From: Geosiphon pyriformis
Taxonomy: Eukaryota > Glomeromycota > Glomeromycetes > Archaeosporales > Geosiphonaceae
Reading direction: 5' to 3'
Assembly (NCBI GenBank): GCA_016748015.1
Contig: JAAOMT010000324.1
Coordinates: 126,434-190,433, forward strand
Length of the DNA stretch: 64,000 nt
The translations under genes and the position numbers were made by a program. The notes beneath the pieces were generated by a model. The model was given only the letters and a program-made list of their open reading frames with translations, made no database searches and was not told the origin of the DNA. Shown piece after piece: positions 1 through 11,639 of this stretch (its first letter is position 1; each line of letters begins with the position of its first letter).

Positions 1-1499
1 TTCTGTGTTCTTTAGATATAAATCTGTATACTACTATTTACAAAAAATTTGTGTTAAGTAAATAATGCCAGACTTGCTTGGTTTTTAATAGAAAAAGAGA
101 GACTGCTTCTGCTTTTATTAATTATGTAAGACATTTGATGAAATTGTATTGTACTAAGATATATCTTATAAAGTCTAAGCATAAAATGAATATGGAAAAA
201 ACTAGGTCAATTAAAAATGATAGTTTGGTTTTAGATTTGTCTTGTAGAGTGGTATCTATTTTATTGAGTAGAGTAGTTTGGATGCTTGATATTATAGAAG
301 CTTTTGTTGTTAATTTTGATAGACATATACTGTGCTTTTTTTTTCTGGTTTGGGTAAAAATGGTTTTGTTTATATAGACATATAATGTTGTCTTGTTTGG
401 TCTGAGTGATTGGCCATATGTAATAAGAACATGAACTGCATTTAGTTTGTTTTACCTAATTTGGATCTATGTACTAGATAGTAGTTAGACTTTATTCATA
501 AATCTTTTAATAAAAAAAATATATATTAATCTAACTATAACTTATTAGACTATAATAAAAAACTATAATAAAATTTATTAAATTGAATTAAATTAATTTA
601 TTGGTTTTTAAGTAGTTGATTTTAATTGATAAAAATTTAATGTATATAATTAAAACTAATAACAATTGTATAATCTGATTATTTAAAAATTATTTTAAAA
701 CTTTTTAAAAAAAAACTAATAAAAAAACATATATTATTAATTATATATTTGTTATTAATATTAAAATTTAAATATATAATAGTTTGTTTGAATTTAAAAA
801 AACTTTGAATTAAATTTATTATATTATTTTTGTGTTTAATAAAAATAAATTAGATTAAATTTGGTTTATTATAAAAATTATAAATATTTTAATTATTTTG
901 TTTTAAAATATAATTCTATTTTTTTACTTAAAAAGTTTTATAAATATGTATTTTTAAAAAATATATTATTATAAATAGATTTTTAAATATGTTTGATTGG
1001 TTTTATAATTTAGTGCTTGGTTTTTTACTAAAAATTTTAGTAAAAAAATTTTTGTATAATAAACAAAAATTTAATAAAATTATAATTATTAATAGATATA
1101 TGTTTTTTTAACTTAATAACTAATTTATTTTGGTGTTTACACTTTTTTAATAAACAATTCTAATCTTAATAACTATATTTATGTATTTTTTATTAACCAA
1201 TCTTTAATATTATAATCTTAGTACTTTTTTTAATTAATTAATAAACAAAAAAAATAACTAAAAAAATAACTAAAATAGAAATTAATATTTTGTTAATAAC
1301 TATAATTAAGAATTATTATTCAAATATAATTAAGTTAATATATTTAATACGAATAATATTTAAATATAAAAAACATTTTAGATTTTAATAAAATAAGCCA
1401 AGATTTATTAATAAATAATATTAAATGTATTTTAATAATTATGTTTATTAAGTTAATTATGGTTTAATTAAAGTAATAATAAAAATTAAACTAATCTCA
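1..1499. other. AT-rich region, no recognised gene
   Basis: Positions 1-470 are slightly richer in G+C than what follows and contain one open frame on the plus strand (78-377, 99 codons from ATG). Its product is basic at the start and hydrophobic at the end, and I recognise no domain. From about 480 the sequence is almost pure A/T with no coding signal. The part from roughly 670 onward may be a decayed LTR belonging to the remnant that follows (a weak match to the LTR start near 668), but this is not firm. I cannot support a gene here. Confidence 0.4.
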
Positions 1500-4176
1500 A
1501 AATAAGTTTGTTTTGTTTTAAAATATTTTTTTTTGGTTTTTATATTTTTGTTATATATATATAAATTTTTATAATATAAAATTTCTAAAATTTTTATAAT
1601 TATTTTAAACATTTACTAGAATTCTTGGTATTCCTAAAATTTTTAAAATTCTTGATATTATATGTTTTAATATTTTACTATTTTTTATTAGTTATTTTAT
1701 ACTATATTATTTTCTGTTTTCTTATATAAATAATATTATCTTCTTTTTTTAATATTAAGCTTTAACAAAATTTTTTAAGTTTCTTTTTTAAATAAGTTTG
1801 AGTACTTTTTTATTATTATAGCTTTGAAACTTTAGTTTTTAATTTTTCAAATTATAAATTGGTTATTTTTTCTAACTAGTTTGCTATTAAGTTTTTTATA
1901 ATTAAGTATAATAATATATAGTTAATAGATTGTTTTTAAATAGATTATTAAATTGTTTTTTTAATAAAATATTTACTTATTGTACTGTTTTTTATTAAAT
2001 ATTTTGTTAAAACTCTCTGTATATAAAGTCTAAATATTTAGTTATTGGCCTAAGTAATAATAACAGTATGTAATTAAAAACTGTTTTTTCTATTTTTTCT
2101 GTTTTTTTTAATTAGTTTTTCTGATTAAAAAAATATTATTGAATTTTTGAAAATATCTTTTATTTTTCTATAATTTTTTTTACATAATTATCTATTTGTT
2201 TATTTTTTTTATCATAGAGTTTTTTTAATTGTTTTTTTTTTGTATGTTTTTATAATAAATTTTTTGATTGTTAACTGTTATTTTTATGTTTAAGTTTTTA
2301 GTTTTTAATAATTAAAATAATTATTAAGCTATTAAGTAAATATTATTTGTAATTTTTATTTTGTTATTCTATTTTGGCTATATTTATATAATAAATGTTT
2401 GGTTTTATAACATATTAACTTTAATTATAATAATTGGTTCTAAATTTTATAAAATTTTATTTAGTTTAATTAGTATTTTTTGTACTTTTAATTATAATAT
2501 ATTGGGTTTTGCTAATGTTTTATTATAATATAAACTAAGTTAATTATTATGTATATTTTAATTAAAATTTTATTTTCTAATCATAATTTATATGTTTTAT
2601 TTTTAAGTATTTCTTTAATATAAAATAGTTTATCTTACTTTGAATTAAATTTTTTATCTTATTGTTTTTTTATTTTTATATAATATAAAAATACTTGTTT
2701 CTAATTTTGAATTTATTTGGTTTGTTTAATAATTAATTATTATATTTTTTTGGTTTTTTTATAACTCTTTAATATAATTAAATAGTTTTTTTCTTTTATT
2801 TTTTAATATTTTTATTAAGTTATATATTTATCTTAATAGTGTTTTTTAGAATATATTGTTTGTTATTGGTTTAATTAAGCATATTATTTTTTTTTGTTAT
2901 TAATAGTATTATTGTTCTATTATTTACTAATTCAAATAATATTATTTAAATAATATCTTGTTTTATTGTTTAATAAGCAAATAGTATTAATAATATAAAC
3001 AAATTTTATTTTTTTAATTCTTTTAATTGATCTTGATTAATATTTTATATAATGTTTTATTAAATTTTTTGATTAAAATATTTGTTTATAAATAATATAG
3101 TAATAATTATAGTTTTTTTACTTCAAATTTTTGGCTTTAATTTTATTAGTTTTTTGTTTATAAAGTAGGTTTTTTGATCTAATAACAGTTTTTTTGAACA
3201 TTTATGTTAATATATTAAATTTTGATAAACAAATTTAACTATTAATTTTGTATTAATTTTTTATATGGTTTTAGCTTTTGGCTAATAAAATAGTTTATAA
3301 TAATAACAATATATTTGTTGTTTTTAGTTGTTATTAATAATAGTTTAACTAAGTTAATTCTAATTTAATTGAATAATTATCTTACTTAAATTGGTTTTAG
3401 TGACTCTATTAATTGTAATAATATATATATTAATAATATAATTAACTTAGTAATTTAATTAATTTATAAATTATCATGTAATAATACTGTTTATAAAATT
3501 GTTATTAAAAATAAGCTTAATAAATTAATTAATAATCTTGGTTTTTATGTATATAATAATAATAAATTGAATTAAATTTAAAATAACTATTAAATAATGG
3601 CTTTTTATCTTTTAATTTAAATAAAAAAATAATAATAAATATATTATCTTTGGTAATAACTACAGATAAAATTATGTTGTAATTATTGATATTATTATTA
3701 AATATAATTATTTTGATTACAGTTAAAAAACTTAAATAGTTTTAAAAATTTAAGAAAATCGATTGTGTATTTTTTGAATTTTTGGTGCAATATTTTGTTT
3801 GTAAATTAATAGTATTAGGAATTAATTAATGTGTAATTATTATTAATTTTTAATTCTGTTGGATGATTCTTGGTTTTAAGTTTTATAGTTAAGTTAAAAT
3901 AAAAACTATGATTAATATTATGATGTTAATTTTCAAGCTAATAATTAATAGACAATAATTAATTAGATTTAAAAATAAAGTATATATATTGGTTGTATTT
4001 AAAATTATTGTTGTAATATTAGTAAATAGTATTGTAGTAATTAATATTTTTTTGGCTGAGTTTTAAATTTGTAGTTTGGAATTAAAATTCTTTAATTAGA
4101 GTTTTAATATTGATTTTTCAATTATTGGTTATTTAATTATAATCTATAATTAATTTTAAGATAGTTTTATTTATGA
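1500..4176 (-). mobile_element. Ancient, AT-decayed Ty3/Gypsy remnant
   Basis: No long frame survives, but the stretch aligns by eye with the minus-strand elements further right. 1,715-1,760 matches the end of the left LTR and the tail of the third ORF of element B (29,245-29,300). 2,160-2,350 matches the start of that third ORF. 2,880-3,420 matches the integrase of element 2 (14,220-14,770). 4,060-4,160 matches the gag zinc-knuckle region (19,690-19,780). The order is right for a minus-strand element, but RT, RNase H and dUTPase are missing between about 3,430 and 3,500, so there is an internal deletion. Nearly every difference replaces G or C by A or T. 1,500-1,734 resembles the 3' LTR with degenerate palindromes. 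The gag side is cut at 4,176 by the LTR of element C. Confidence 0.6.
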
Positions 4177-4244
4177 TATTACTTATAAAAAAAGTACAAG
4201 AAAAAAAAGTAGAAAAAGCAGATAGAAAATAGACCAATAGAAGA

Positions 4245-4460
4245 ATAATACTTAGCAAGAAAGCACAATATTAAAAAATTATAATACATTGCTTAGCAAT
4301 GTGTATATTGTTAATAAATTATGATACACTGCTCAATAATAAGCACATTATTAGAGAATTATAACACACTGCTTAATAATAAACATATTGTTAGAAAATT
4401 ATGGCATATTGCTTAACAATAAACATATTATCAAAGAAAATAGAGCACACTGTTCAAGAA
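4245..4460. repeat. Type 1 LTR palindrome array
   Basis: Five or so spaced copies of a unit built on TTGCT(T/C)A(G/A)CAAT, an imperfect palindrome, separated by about 45-50 bp. The array lies in U3, immediately upstream of the TATA box at 4,485-4,499. Homologous arrays are in the other type 1 LTRs at about 29,005-29,200, 38,165-38,320 and 44,640-44,840. Confidence 0.7.
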
Positions 4461-4943
4461 AATGTAAGATTTTATATAACAAAAAATATGTATATATAAT
4501 AAAAATATTAGAAACAGAAAAAACAGAATCAATATTGACAATCAGTTAGAATTTATTAAATATCCAATATTTTTTTCTTCAAAAGATAGTTTTTTATAAC
4601 TTAAAGTGGAATCAAATCACATATTAATAAAATATTAATTATTACTTAAATTCATGTTATCATTGCTTAATTAAGAAAAATTAATTACTTCTATTCTATT
4701 AATACTCTATATTAATAGAATTCAATACTTAACTACACTAGACTAATAGCTCTTGATTATAACTATTGATGAGATACTAATTTTTTATTTTTTTTTATTT
4801 TATTTTTTTGTTGTTTACTAATTAATTAAAAGAATTAAGTACAAAGTATTTGACCTCAAGAATAGTCTGATAAAAGATCCAAAAATAAGAATAAAAATTT
4901 AAAAATAGCTTACCAAAACGACATGACTGCCAGAATAAACTGG

Positions 4944-5801
4944 TATTACTTATTATTAATAAAAATATAAAGTAGTTAATTAAAAGTAGACATAGTAAAA
5001 GAGAAATTTCAGAATTTTTTTTGAAAAATCACAGAATTCTAGGAATTTTAGGATTTTTTTGAGAAATTACAAAATTCCAGAAATTTTAGAATTCTTGAAT
5101 AAAGAAATTAAGAAAATTTAAGCAATTTTGTATAATATTAATTATGTATATATAGCAAAAATGAAAAGCAGAAAAAGACAAAATTCAGTTTAGAATTAAT
5201 ACCAACAATTAATTAATTATTCAATACTTCTCTTTTCAAAATGTAGTTTTCTACAACTTGAAGTGAACTCAAATTATATATTAATAAAATATCAATTATT
5301 ACTTGAATCTATGTTATTGTTATTTGATTAAAAAATATTAATTATTGCTATTCTATCAATATTTTATGTTGATAGAATTTAACACTTAACTATACTAAAC
5401 CGATAGCTCTTAATCACAGTTATTAATAGGATACTAATTTTTTATTTTCTTTTATTGTTTTTGTTGTTTCATTTTGTTGTTGACTAATTGATTAAAAGAT
5501 TAATGTGTAAAATTATTGACATCAAAAAGTACTGGTAAAAAACTTAGAAACAAGAATAAAAACTCAGAATTTAAGGATAGCTTACCAGAAAAAACCAGCC
5601 ATCAAGCTGAGAAAAAAATTCACAAAATAAACTTTCAGAAGAGTACTAAACAATCATTGAATCTCTGTTCATTATACAAAAGACTTAATCAAAATCTTCA
5701 GATCACAAAAACTTTTAAATATTATCAATATTGACAAGCATTTGAGTACCAAGTTATAAGTTTGTTATTTGTATTAACACTCCAAATAATCATTTGTAAT
5801 A
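4944..5801 (+). mobile_element. Solo LTR, type 2, inside the C 5' LTR
   Basis: It runs from tattac to gtaata (decayed TGTTAC..GTAACA), 858 bp, with CTGG before and CCAG after. These would be a 4-bp target duplication differing by two transitions. The surrounding type 1 LTR is continuous across it. It carries the type 2 array of gaattcc-like palindromes (5,005-5,110), a TATA box at 5,146-5,156 and a polypyrimidine block at 5,435-5,475. No internal region is present, so it is the product of LTR-LTR recombination. Confidence 0.7.
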
Positions 5802-5970
5802 CCAGCCATCACACTGAAAAAAGAAATTTACAGAAGAAACCATTAATTAAATCTCTGTTTATTATACAAAAAACTTAACCAAAACCTTAAGATATTATTA
5901 ACTATATTAATTTTTAAGCACCAAGTTACAGGTTTGTTATTTGTTTTATTCCAAATAATAACTTATAACA

Positions 5971-6103
5971 TTTGATGCTTTCTATAAGGTATAATTCAAC
6001 AAAAAACCAGCACTAACATTAATTATCTGAAAAAGTGGCAAACCAAAAAATTATAAGAAAAGATTATTTAGAATTTGTGAAATCTTTATTTTAATATTAC
6101 CAA
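5971..6103 (+). pseudogene. PBS region and gag start of element C
   Basis: 5,971-5,990 (TTTGATGCTTTCTATAAGG) is a decayed form of the PBS of elements B and 2 (TTTGGTGCTCCCTGTGAGG). The gag frame begins at about 6,035 with GTGGCA, exactly where B also has GTG and element 2 has ATGGCA. About 22 codons follow before element 1 interrupts after CCAA at 6,100-6,103. The frame resumes after the duplicated CCAA at 26,528-26,531. Confidence 0.7.
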
Positions 6104-7129
6104 TGTTATCTAAGTAGAAAAACCAATTCAAAGTTATAAAGAAACATGACCAAAATATGACATAATACAGAATAGTGCACAATAATGTTGGATAATGCAT
6201 TATAACTTAGAATAATATAGGATAATGTGTTATAATGTGAGATAACATAGAATAATATGTAATAACACCAGATAACGTGTTATAACATAAAAGAATAAAG
6301 CAATAACAGAAATAGCAAAGCAATAGTTAGCAATAATGAAACAATCAAAAGCAATTTTGTAAAACCAAAAAAATATATAAAAACAAGTAGTTGTAAAAGT
6401 TAGAGAAAAGAGATATCTAGATACAAACCACTAGATAAGAATTAAATATTTTTATTTTTTCCATCATTTATTCTATTCCATATTCATCTTCTGAAATAAA
6501 TCAATTATTAAGAAATTAGAATCACAAATTAATGTTCTTGAACTTCATAAAATTTACATAAATTAACTATTGTTTCATATCTTTGTTTCAGAACAAATGC
6601 TCTTAACATAACTGCTTCAAACTATTAATAATTTGGACCAGTCACTTTTGATCACAGCAATTGATAATAATAATTTATCTTTTTTTATTTTTTTTATTTT
6701 TCTTTTCTTTTATTTTTATTTTTTTTCTTTTTTATTTTCTCTTGTAGAGCAGCAACATAATAAAATTGACTGTCTGAAAATAGACTTTGTGATAGTCTGG
6801 TAAAAGAGGGAAGCTCCTCCTAAGTTTTGGATATTAATATTATCTTAGTAGCTTACCAAAAGAGCAAAAAGACAATGCCAGACTCTAATAACTGTGCTCA
6901 TTAGCTTGAAAAAGATAGCTCATATTTATAAAAAGTTGTAATCAGCAAAAACCAAATTTCTGTGCCTTATAACCAAAGAACTCAACAGGTAAAATCACAA
7001 CCAGTAAATAAAACTTTCAGAGACTGATAATCAAGACTAAGCCAATAGAATTACATAAAACATATATTACTGATAATTGAGAACACTAAACATTATCATT
7101 TCCCTATTCTACCAAGTTTACTTATAAAA
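6104..7129 (+). repeat. 5' LTR of element 1 (type 3)
   Basis: About 1,026 bp, beginning tgttat and ending just before TTTGGTACGC at 7,130. It aligns with 25,470-26,527 and 50,361-51,358. 6,150-6,300 holds an array of short repeats built on GATAATG(T)GTTATAAC-like palindromes. A TATA box (ATATATAAAAACAAG) follows at about 6,372-6,386, and a long T-rich pyrimidine tract lies at 6,678-6,748. Confidence 0.8.
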
Positions 7130-9330
7130 TTTGGTACGCTCTGTGAGGTTATAAAATCTACAGAGACAGAGCATTCCAAAGATTTACAAAAATAGTGACT
7201 ATTAGAACAATAGGAAAGGATCACAACTTATATAAAAAAGCATTATTTTAATACTTTTGAGAAGACTTGGGAATATCTGCAGAAACTGTTATCACAGAAA
7301 ACCAATTTTGTGATTATTTGTATGCAAAAATTAACTGTTTTCTAGGCCAAACAACAGATACTGAAAAACTTAAAGAACAAATTCATCAAAAACTATTAGT
7401 TCACTTAATAAATACTACTATCTAAACTATAGCCAAAACTCTTTATATACTTGATAAAGACATCAAGTACTATGCAGAAAAATATTACTCTCAAGTAAAA
7501 CAACCAGCAAGGCCTGAAAAATACGAGTCCAAACCCAATAACACAGTAGCCACATGAGAACAAGCTCACTTCACAGTCAACAAAAAACCAAAATTCTTTT
7601 TTCTAACAATTTTATCATATCATCAGACACCTGAAAATAGAATTGTATTTAACCCAACCACAGAAACCCAGGCAGAAACACCATGAACTCCTGAAAATCA
7701 ACACCCATAGAGTCACAACAATTAGATCAGATCCCTAGAAGAATACAGATCATTATTTAGGAATCTTACCCCAACAATCAATAAAACAGACAGAAATATG
7801 TCAATGTAAAAACTACTACTAACCCAATCTTTGACTAAATTATCAACTACCCCCCCCAAAAAAACAGCTATTTTCCAGCCTATTGGGAAAATTAACAAAG
7901 GGAAACAACCAAAATTAGCACCAAGAGAACTCTCTAGCACACAAACCCAGTAAAACTCCATTCACTTACCAAATTATGACCTACCAAGATATTGTCAAAT
8001 TAGAAAAAGTCTCAAGAGAAGAAAACAATATATACTTATAGATTGTGGAAGCTGAAAAAGTAATTACCACCAACAACTGGAATAATGACAGAGCTATTCA
8101 AGCACTGTCATTTTTATTGACTGGAACCACAAACTTGTGATATCAAAGTCTGACAGAAAAACCCACCAACTTTATTGCCTTTAAACTTGTCTTTTTTTGA
8201 TACTTTTGCGACCCCAATACTCTTATCAGATTACAGAATCAATTCAGCATAATAAAACAAAAAAATCATGAAGCAGTGACTACTTATCTTGGATGATTCA
8301 ACCAAGTTTTTCAGCAAATACTGGCAATTGAAAGAGATTACTACACCACAACACAAGTTTTTAATCAATTCATCAAAAGACTAAGGAGTAATTTCCTGAA
8401 ATCCATAAAACTTTGACATCTGACAAATCTACCAGATGCCATCACCCTTGCTTATGATTTTAAGTCAGCTAAACAAGAAGCTAATCACACCTAAGCCATT
8501 AATCTAGCCATCAATGAAACTTTTGATATTGATGCAAAAATAATTCAATTAAGTGAAAAATTAACTCAGAAAATTGAGAAATTCTTAACCAGTACAACAG
8601 AAACTTATCAGCCACTTCAACAAAAAAACAATAACAGCAGTAGGTACCCCCAATAACAAAAACATCAGCAACAACAACAATCTTGGAGATCCAACCCCCA
8701 CAATTGCTATTATTGCCAGAAATCTGGACATATTGCCCAAAATTGCCAACAGAAATTAGTAGACCAGAATTGAGAAACTTAATACCAACACCCAAGATAT
8801 TTCCAGGCAATAGAATCCCAATACTTTGTGTTCCAGTATCCACTGCCTCAATACACACCACTAATTATGTATACTCAACAACTGCCTCAGAACTATTATT
8901 AGCCATTATAGCCAATGACTCAAATAGCATTATAGTATCAAAACTCTATTTATAATCTACTTAGACCTTGTACAATTGACTACAACCAAAGATGAAGGAA
9001 TTCTAGCAACAATCAGATACAAACTAACAGTGGACTATTGTGACCTCTCAATCAGAATAATGTCTCATCTTAATTAGCACCAACCAGATACCCAAATCAA
9101 GCCTTATATTTTAGTCTTACTGAAAACCAAGATTTTTTAGTTCTACATCATTAGAAAAGAAGAATATAGAAGAAATGCCCAACCCTTCAAGTTAAAATCA
9201 AATCAACAATACCATTCCACCTATCACTATCACTGAAGACACTACTCTTGCCACTATTTTTTCCTTTAATATTAACAATTTAAACACCAACAGCTTTTTC
9301 AGTAGAGCTGCCATTAATCAGAATAAACTA
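7130..9330 (+). pseudogene. gag of element 1 (capsid and CCHC knuckle)
   Basis: Structural protein that would form the virus-like particle and bind the element RNA. No intact frame remains, but translation gives a retrotransposon capsid region at about 8,080-8,560 (Gln-rich, with a motif resembling INQFxxIKQxxHEAVTTYL) and a complete zinc knuckle CYYCQKSGHIAQNC at 8,705-8,746. This is the only copy in the window where all four ligands survive: other copies have one or two Cys changed to Tyr. The likely start is near 7,192, where ATA followed by GTG may be a mutated ATG. Internal stops are mostly TGA and TAG at positions where related copies have Trp or Gln. Confidence 0.65.
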
Positions 9331-9900
9331 ATAACTGCTCTGTATATTGACACTAAAGTTAAAAACATGGATATTAAGTTAATTTTTGATAGTGGATTAG
9401 CAGATAGTATAATTATAAAGCAACTTATAGATTAATTAGGTTGTCAAGTAGACTGTGTAGTTACTGCTCAAATATTAACCACAGATGGAAATACTAAAAC
9501 TCTGATAGGAAAAATTGACAACTTTCTCTTCAAAATTGATGAAATTCAAATCTCTACCAAAGTGCTTATTATGGAGGCCACCCAATATCAAGCCCTCATA
9601 GCAAATGATTGGTTAGCCAAAGCTAATACCACCATTAACTGAAACACACAAAAATTACAGATCACTTTTAACAGACAGCATGCACAAGTTTTAACTACAT
9701 GTGGACACTTTAAAGCTCAAAGCCCAAAAAAACTGCTGATTGAATTTGAAGACTCAATACCACCACCAACAATAGAAGCCTATCAAGTTTTTTGGGCTGA
9801 TGATTACTAAGCAGAGTTACTCCTACTACCAACTTGAGAAAAAAAAGGCAAGAGAAAAGCAAAAGAAGAACTACAATTAGCATCTGCAAGTTTTTCTGCC
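9331..9900 (+). pseudogene. Aspartic protease domain of element 1
   Basis: A retropepsin-type protease that would cut the Gag-Pol polyprotein. The fold start TALYIDTKV at 9,334 is followed by the catalytic triplet Asp-Ser-Gly (GATAGTGGA, 9,388-9,396) and by a flap-like segment. Near the end EATQYQALIANDWL is shared with all other copies. The equivalent triplet is NSG in element 2 and NNR in B, so only this copy keeps the catalytic Asp. One TAA interrupts the domain around 9,435. The tail (to about 9,920) is a poorly conserved Lys/Glu-rich linker. Confidence 0.65.
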
Positions 9901-9937
9901 CCAAGTCAAGGAAGTCAATAGTATTAAACCCTGAAAT

Positions 9938-10200
9938 TAATTTGTGTCAACTGTGGAAAAAAGTTATCTTCTATGGGTGCATATATTGAAGATGACAAAA
10001 AATGGCCAACTGCCACCAAATATTATTGCAGACCTTGTGTATTAGAAAAATTTGGTAGATTAAAACAACAAGATAAATGGGACAATACACTATGCTTTGT
10101 CTGTAACAAAATTTTGCCAGATGAAAAAATATGAAACAATATTTCCAGCAGAGAAAGAACATGTAACAAAGCATGTCAATACACTATTTTGATCAATAAT
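9938..10200 (+). pseudogene. Cys-rich zinc-ribbon-like domain of element 1 pol
   Basis: Between protease and dUTPase lies an uninterrupted run with ordered cysteines: CVNC, then about 27 residues later CRPC, then about 22 later CFVC, then CNKAC. Such CxxC pairs suggest two zinc ribbons or a treble clef. The same domain is found in element 2 (18,076-18,288), B (34,207-34,407) and C (39,345-39,580), with some Cys lost to Tyr. I do not recognise the family and cannot assign a role. RNA or DNA binding within the polyprotein is a guess. Confidence 0.6.
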
Positions 10201-10489
10201 TGGGTACAAAAAGAAACCCCAATCGAGAATGTCTAGAGATAAGCACTCAATAAATTGGATAATTACCTGCACAATAAACACGAAATATAGAGAATGGCAA
10301 GTGCCAAAGCTAAAGGTGCTACACTTGGTAAAATATGAAAAATCAAAAAAAATCTGTTTATACCAGAATATAGTGGACCTGACTACATTACAGAAGATTT
10401 CTTCACAGATAATCTAGATGCATTTCAAGATCAATACCAGAAATTGGTCTTAACTCGAGAAGAGCAAAAACAGTAATTAGCTAACCTAA

Positions 10490-11240
10490 ACATAAAACTG
10501 TGTGATTATTGTTTGATCCCTTATCACTTTTAGTACTGTGACAAATGTGATCTTATGTTCAATTCATCTCCAAGAAAACTATACCTGATTACCAAACTAC
10601 CTGAACCTGAGATAGAAGAGGAATTAATCACCAAGGACATGTTGTTTCAAGATCCAACTGAAGATACTAAAACAAAACAGTATTTCACTTATCCAGATTT
10701 TTTTAAAGAATTAGAATTAAAATAGTACAGTAACAACAAGGAAAAAATCTATCCTGAAAGAGTACATAATATTGATGCTGGTTTTGACTTATAATACTCC
10801 AAAAAATTATTTATAGTTATAGCCACATTCTCTTGTAAAAATAAATCTTAAGATAACATTAGAAATCCCTATTAGTAAAATAGTACAAGTTGCCTTTTGA
10901 TTCAGCCTGGCCAAAAAAAAAATTGATGTAAAAGGAGGAATCATTGATGCCAAATATATAAAAAACATCATCATAATGCTACAAAACAATTCAGACAAAC
11001 TTTACAAAATAGAATCACAAGAAAAAATTGCCCAAGCTATTTTTCTATTTCTAGTCAAAGTACCACAATTAACCCCAGTAACAATTCAAAAAAAATTAGG
11101 TCTTACTGTCCAAGAAATCAATGAGTTTAGATTAAGTAGAAAAGGAAACATACCAGTTAACTTTACAGAGAAAAACAGTAACCAAATAAAACTTATCTAC
11201 ACCAACATAGTTATTTCTATTCTCTTATATCAATAATACA
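10490..11240 (+). pseudogene. Zinc finger and dUTPase domain of element 1 pol
   Basis: A second finger CDYC..CDKC (10,500-10,550) leads through an acidic linker into a trimeric-type dUTPase, which would hydrolyse dUTP to dUMP. Motif 1 reads DAGFDL at about 10,775. Motif 3 keeps the catalytic Asp (GGIIDAKY near 10,940). Motif 4 (KIAQAIF) is at 11,024, and a partly altered motif 5 is near 11,125. There is a frameshift or decay between motifs 1 and 3 (10,790-10,920). Compared with element 2, where the frame is open, this copy is more damaged but preserves Asp where element 2 has Asn. Confidence 0.6.
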
Positions 11241-11639
11241 TCTTCAAAATAAATTGAAAGATCCAAGATCAAGTTCTGTTATTTGAAGCCAATCCTGAAA
11301 TCTGTTCTTTAGCCAATATTGCTAACTTATATCTACTAGCCAAAGCTTATAAACACTTCAAAATCTCCATCCACAACTCTATAGAAGATGTTATTAAAAT
11401 TCCCAAAGGGACTTTCATTGGTTTCATCTCACTAAACATTCAACATTCCAAAAAACCCCAGCCTATTTTAGATTTCACACAGCTATTTTTATTCTGCAAT
11501 ATTACCTCACAAGTATGAAACTTGCTAAAAAAAAGTTACCTGTTTACATCAGAAGAAATTGACAAACTACACTTGGAAAACTTGAGTATTCTTCAACAAA
11601 TGCAACTTAAGGTTTTCTTGAATTAATATGTTGATGTCT

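Larger units (their letters stand above)
4177..5970 (+). repeat. 5' LTR of element C (type 1), holding a solo LTR
   Basis: It begins tattac (decayed TGTTAC) and ends ataaca directly before a PBS-like sequence. Without the inserted 4,944-5,801 and one copy of its target duplication the LTR is about 930 bp. It contains a palindrome array at 4,245-4,460 with TTGCTTAGCAATG-like units, a TATA box at 4,485-4,499, a polypyrimidine tract near 4,780-4,810, and U5 with AGCACCAAG close to its end. It aligns with the 3' LTR at 44,555-45,562. Confidence 0.75.

Noticed and set aside
78-377. 99-codon ORF as a real gene
   Set aside because: No recognisable motif, no partner copy in the window and low-complexity context. 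It is listed only as an open frame within an unassigned region.
10807-10998. 63-codon minus-strand hydrophobic ORF (and similar ones at 9,710-10,281 and 25,363-25,548)
   Set aside because: They are antisense to gag/pol of plus-strand elements or LTRs. Hydrophobicity results from reading A-rich sequence backwards as T-rich codons.
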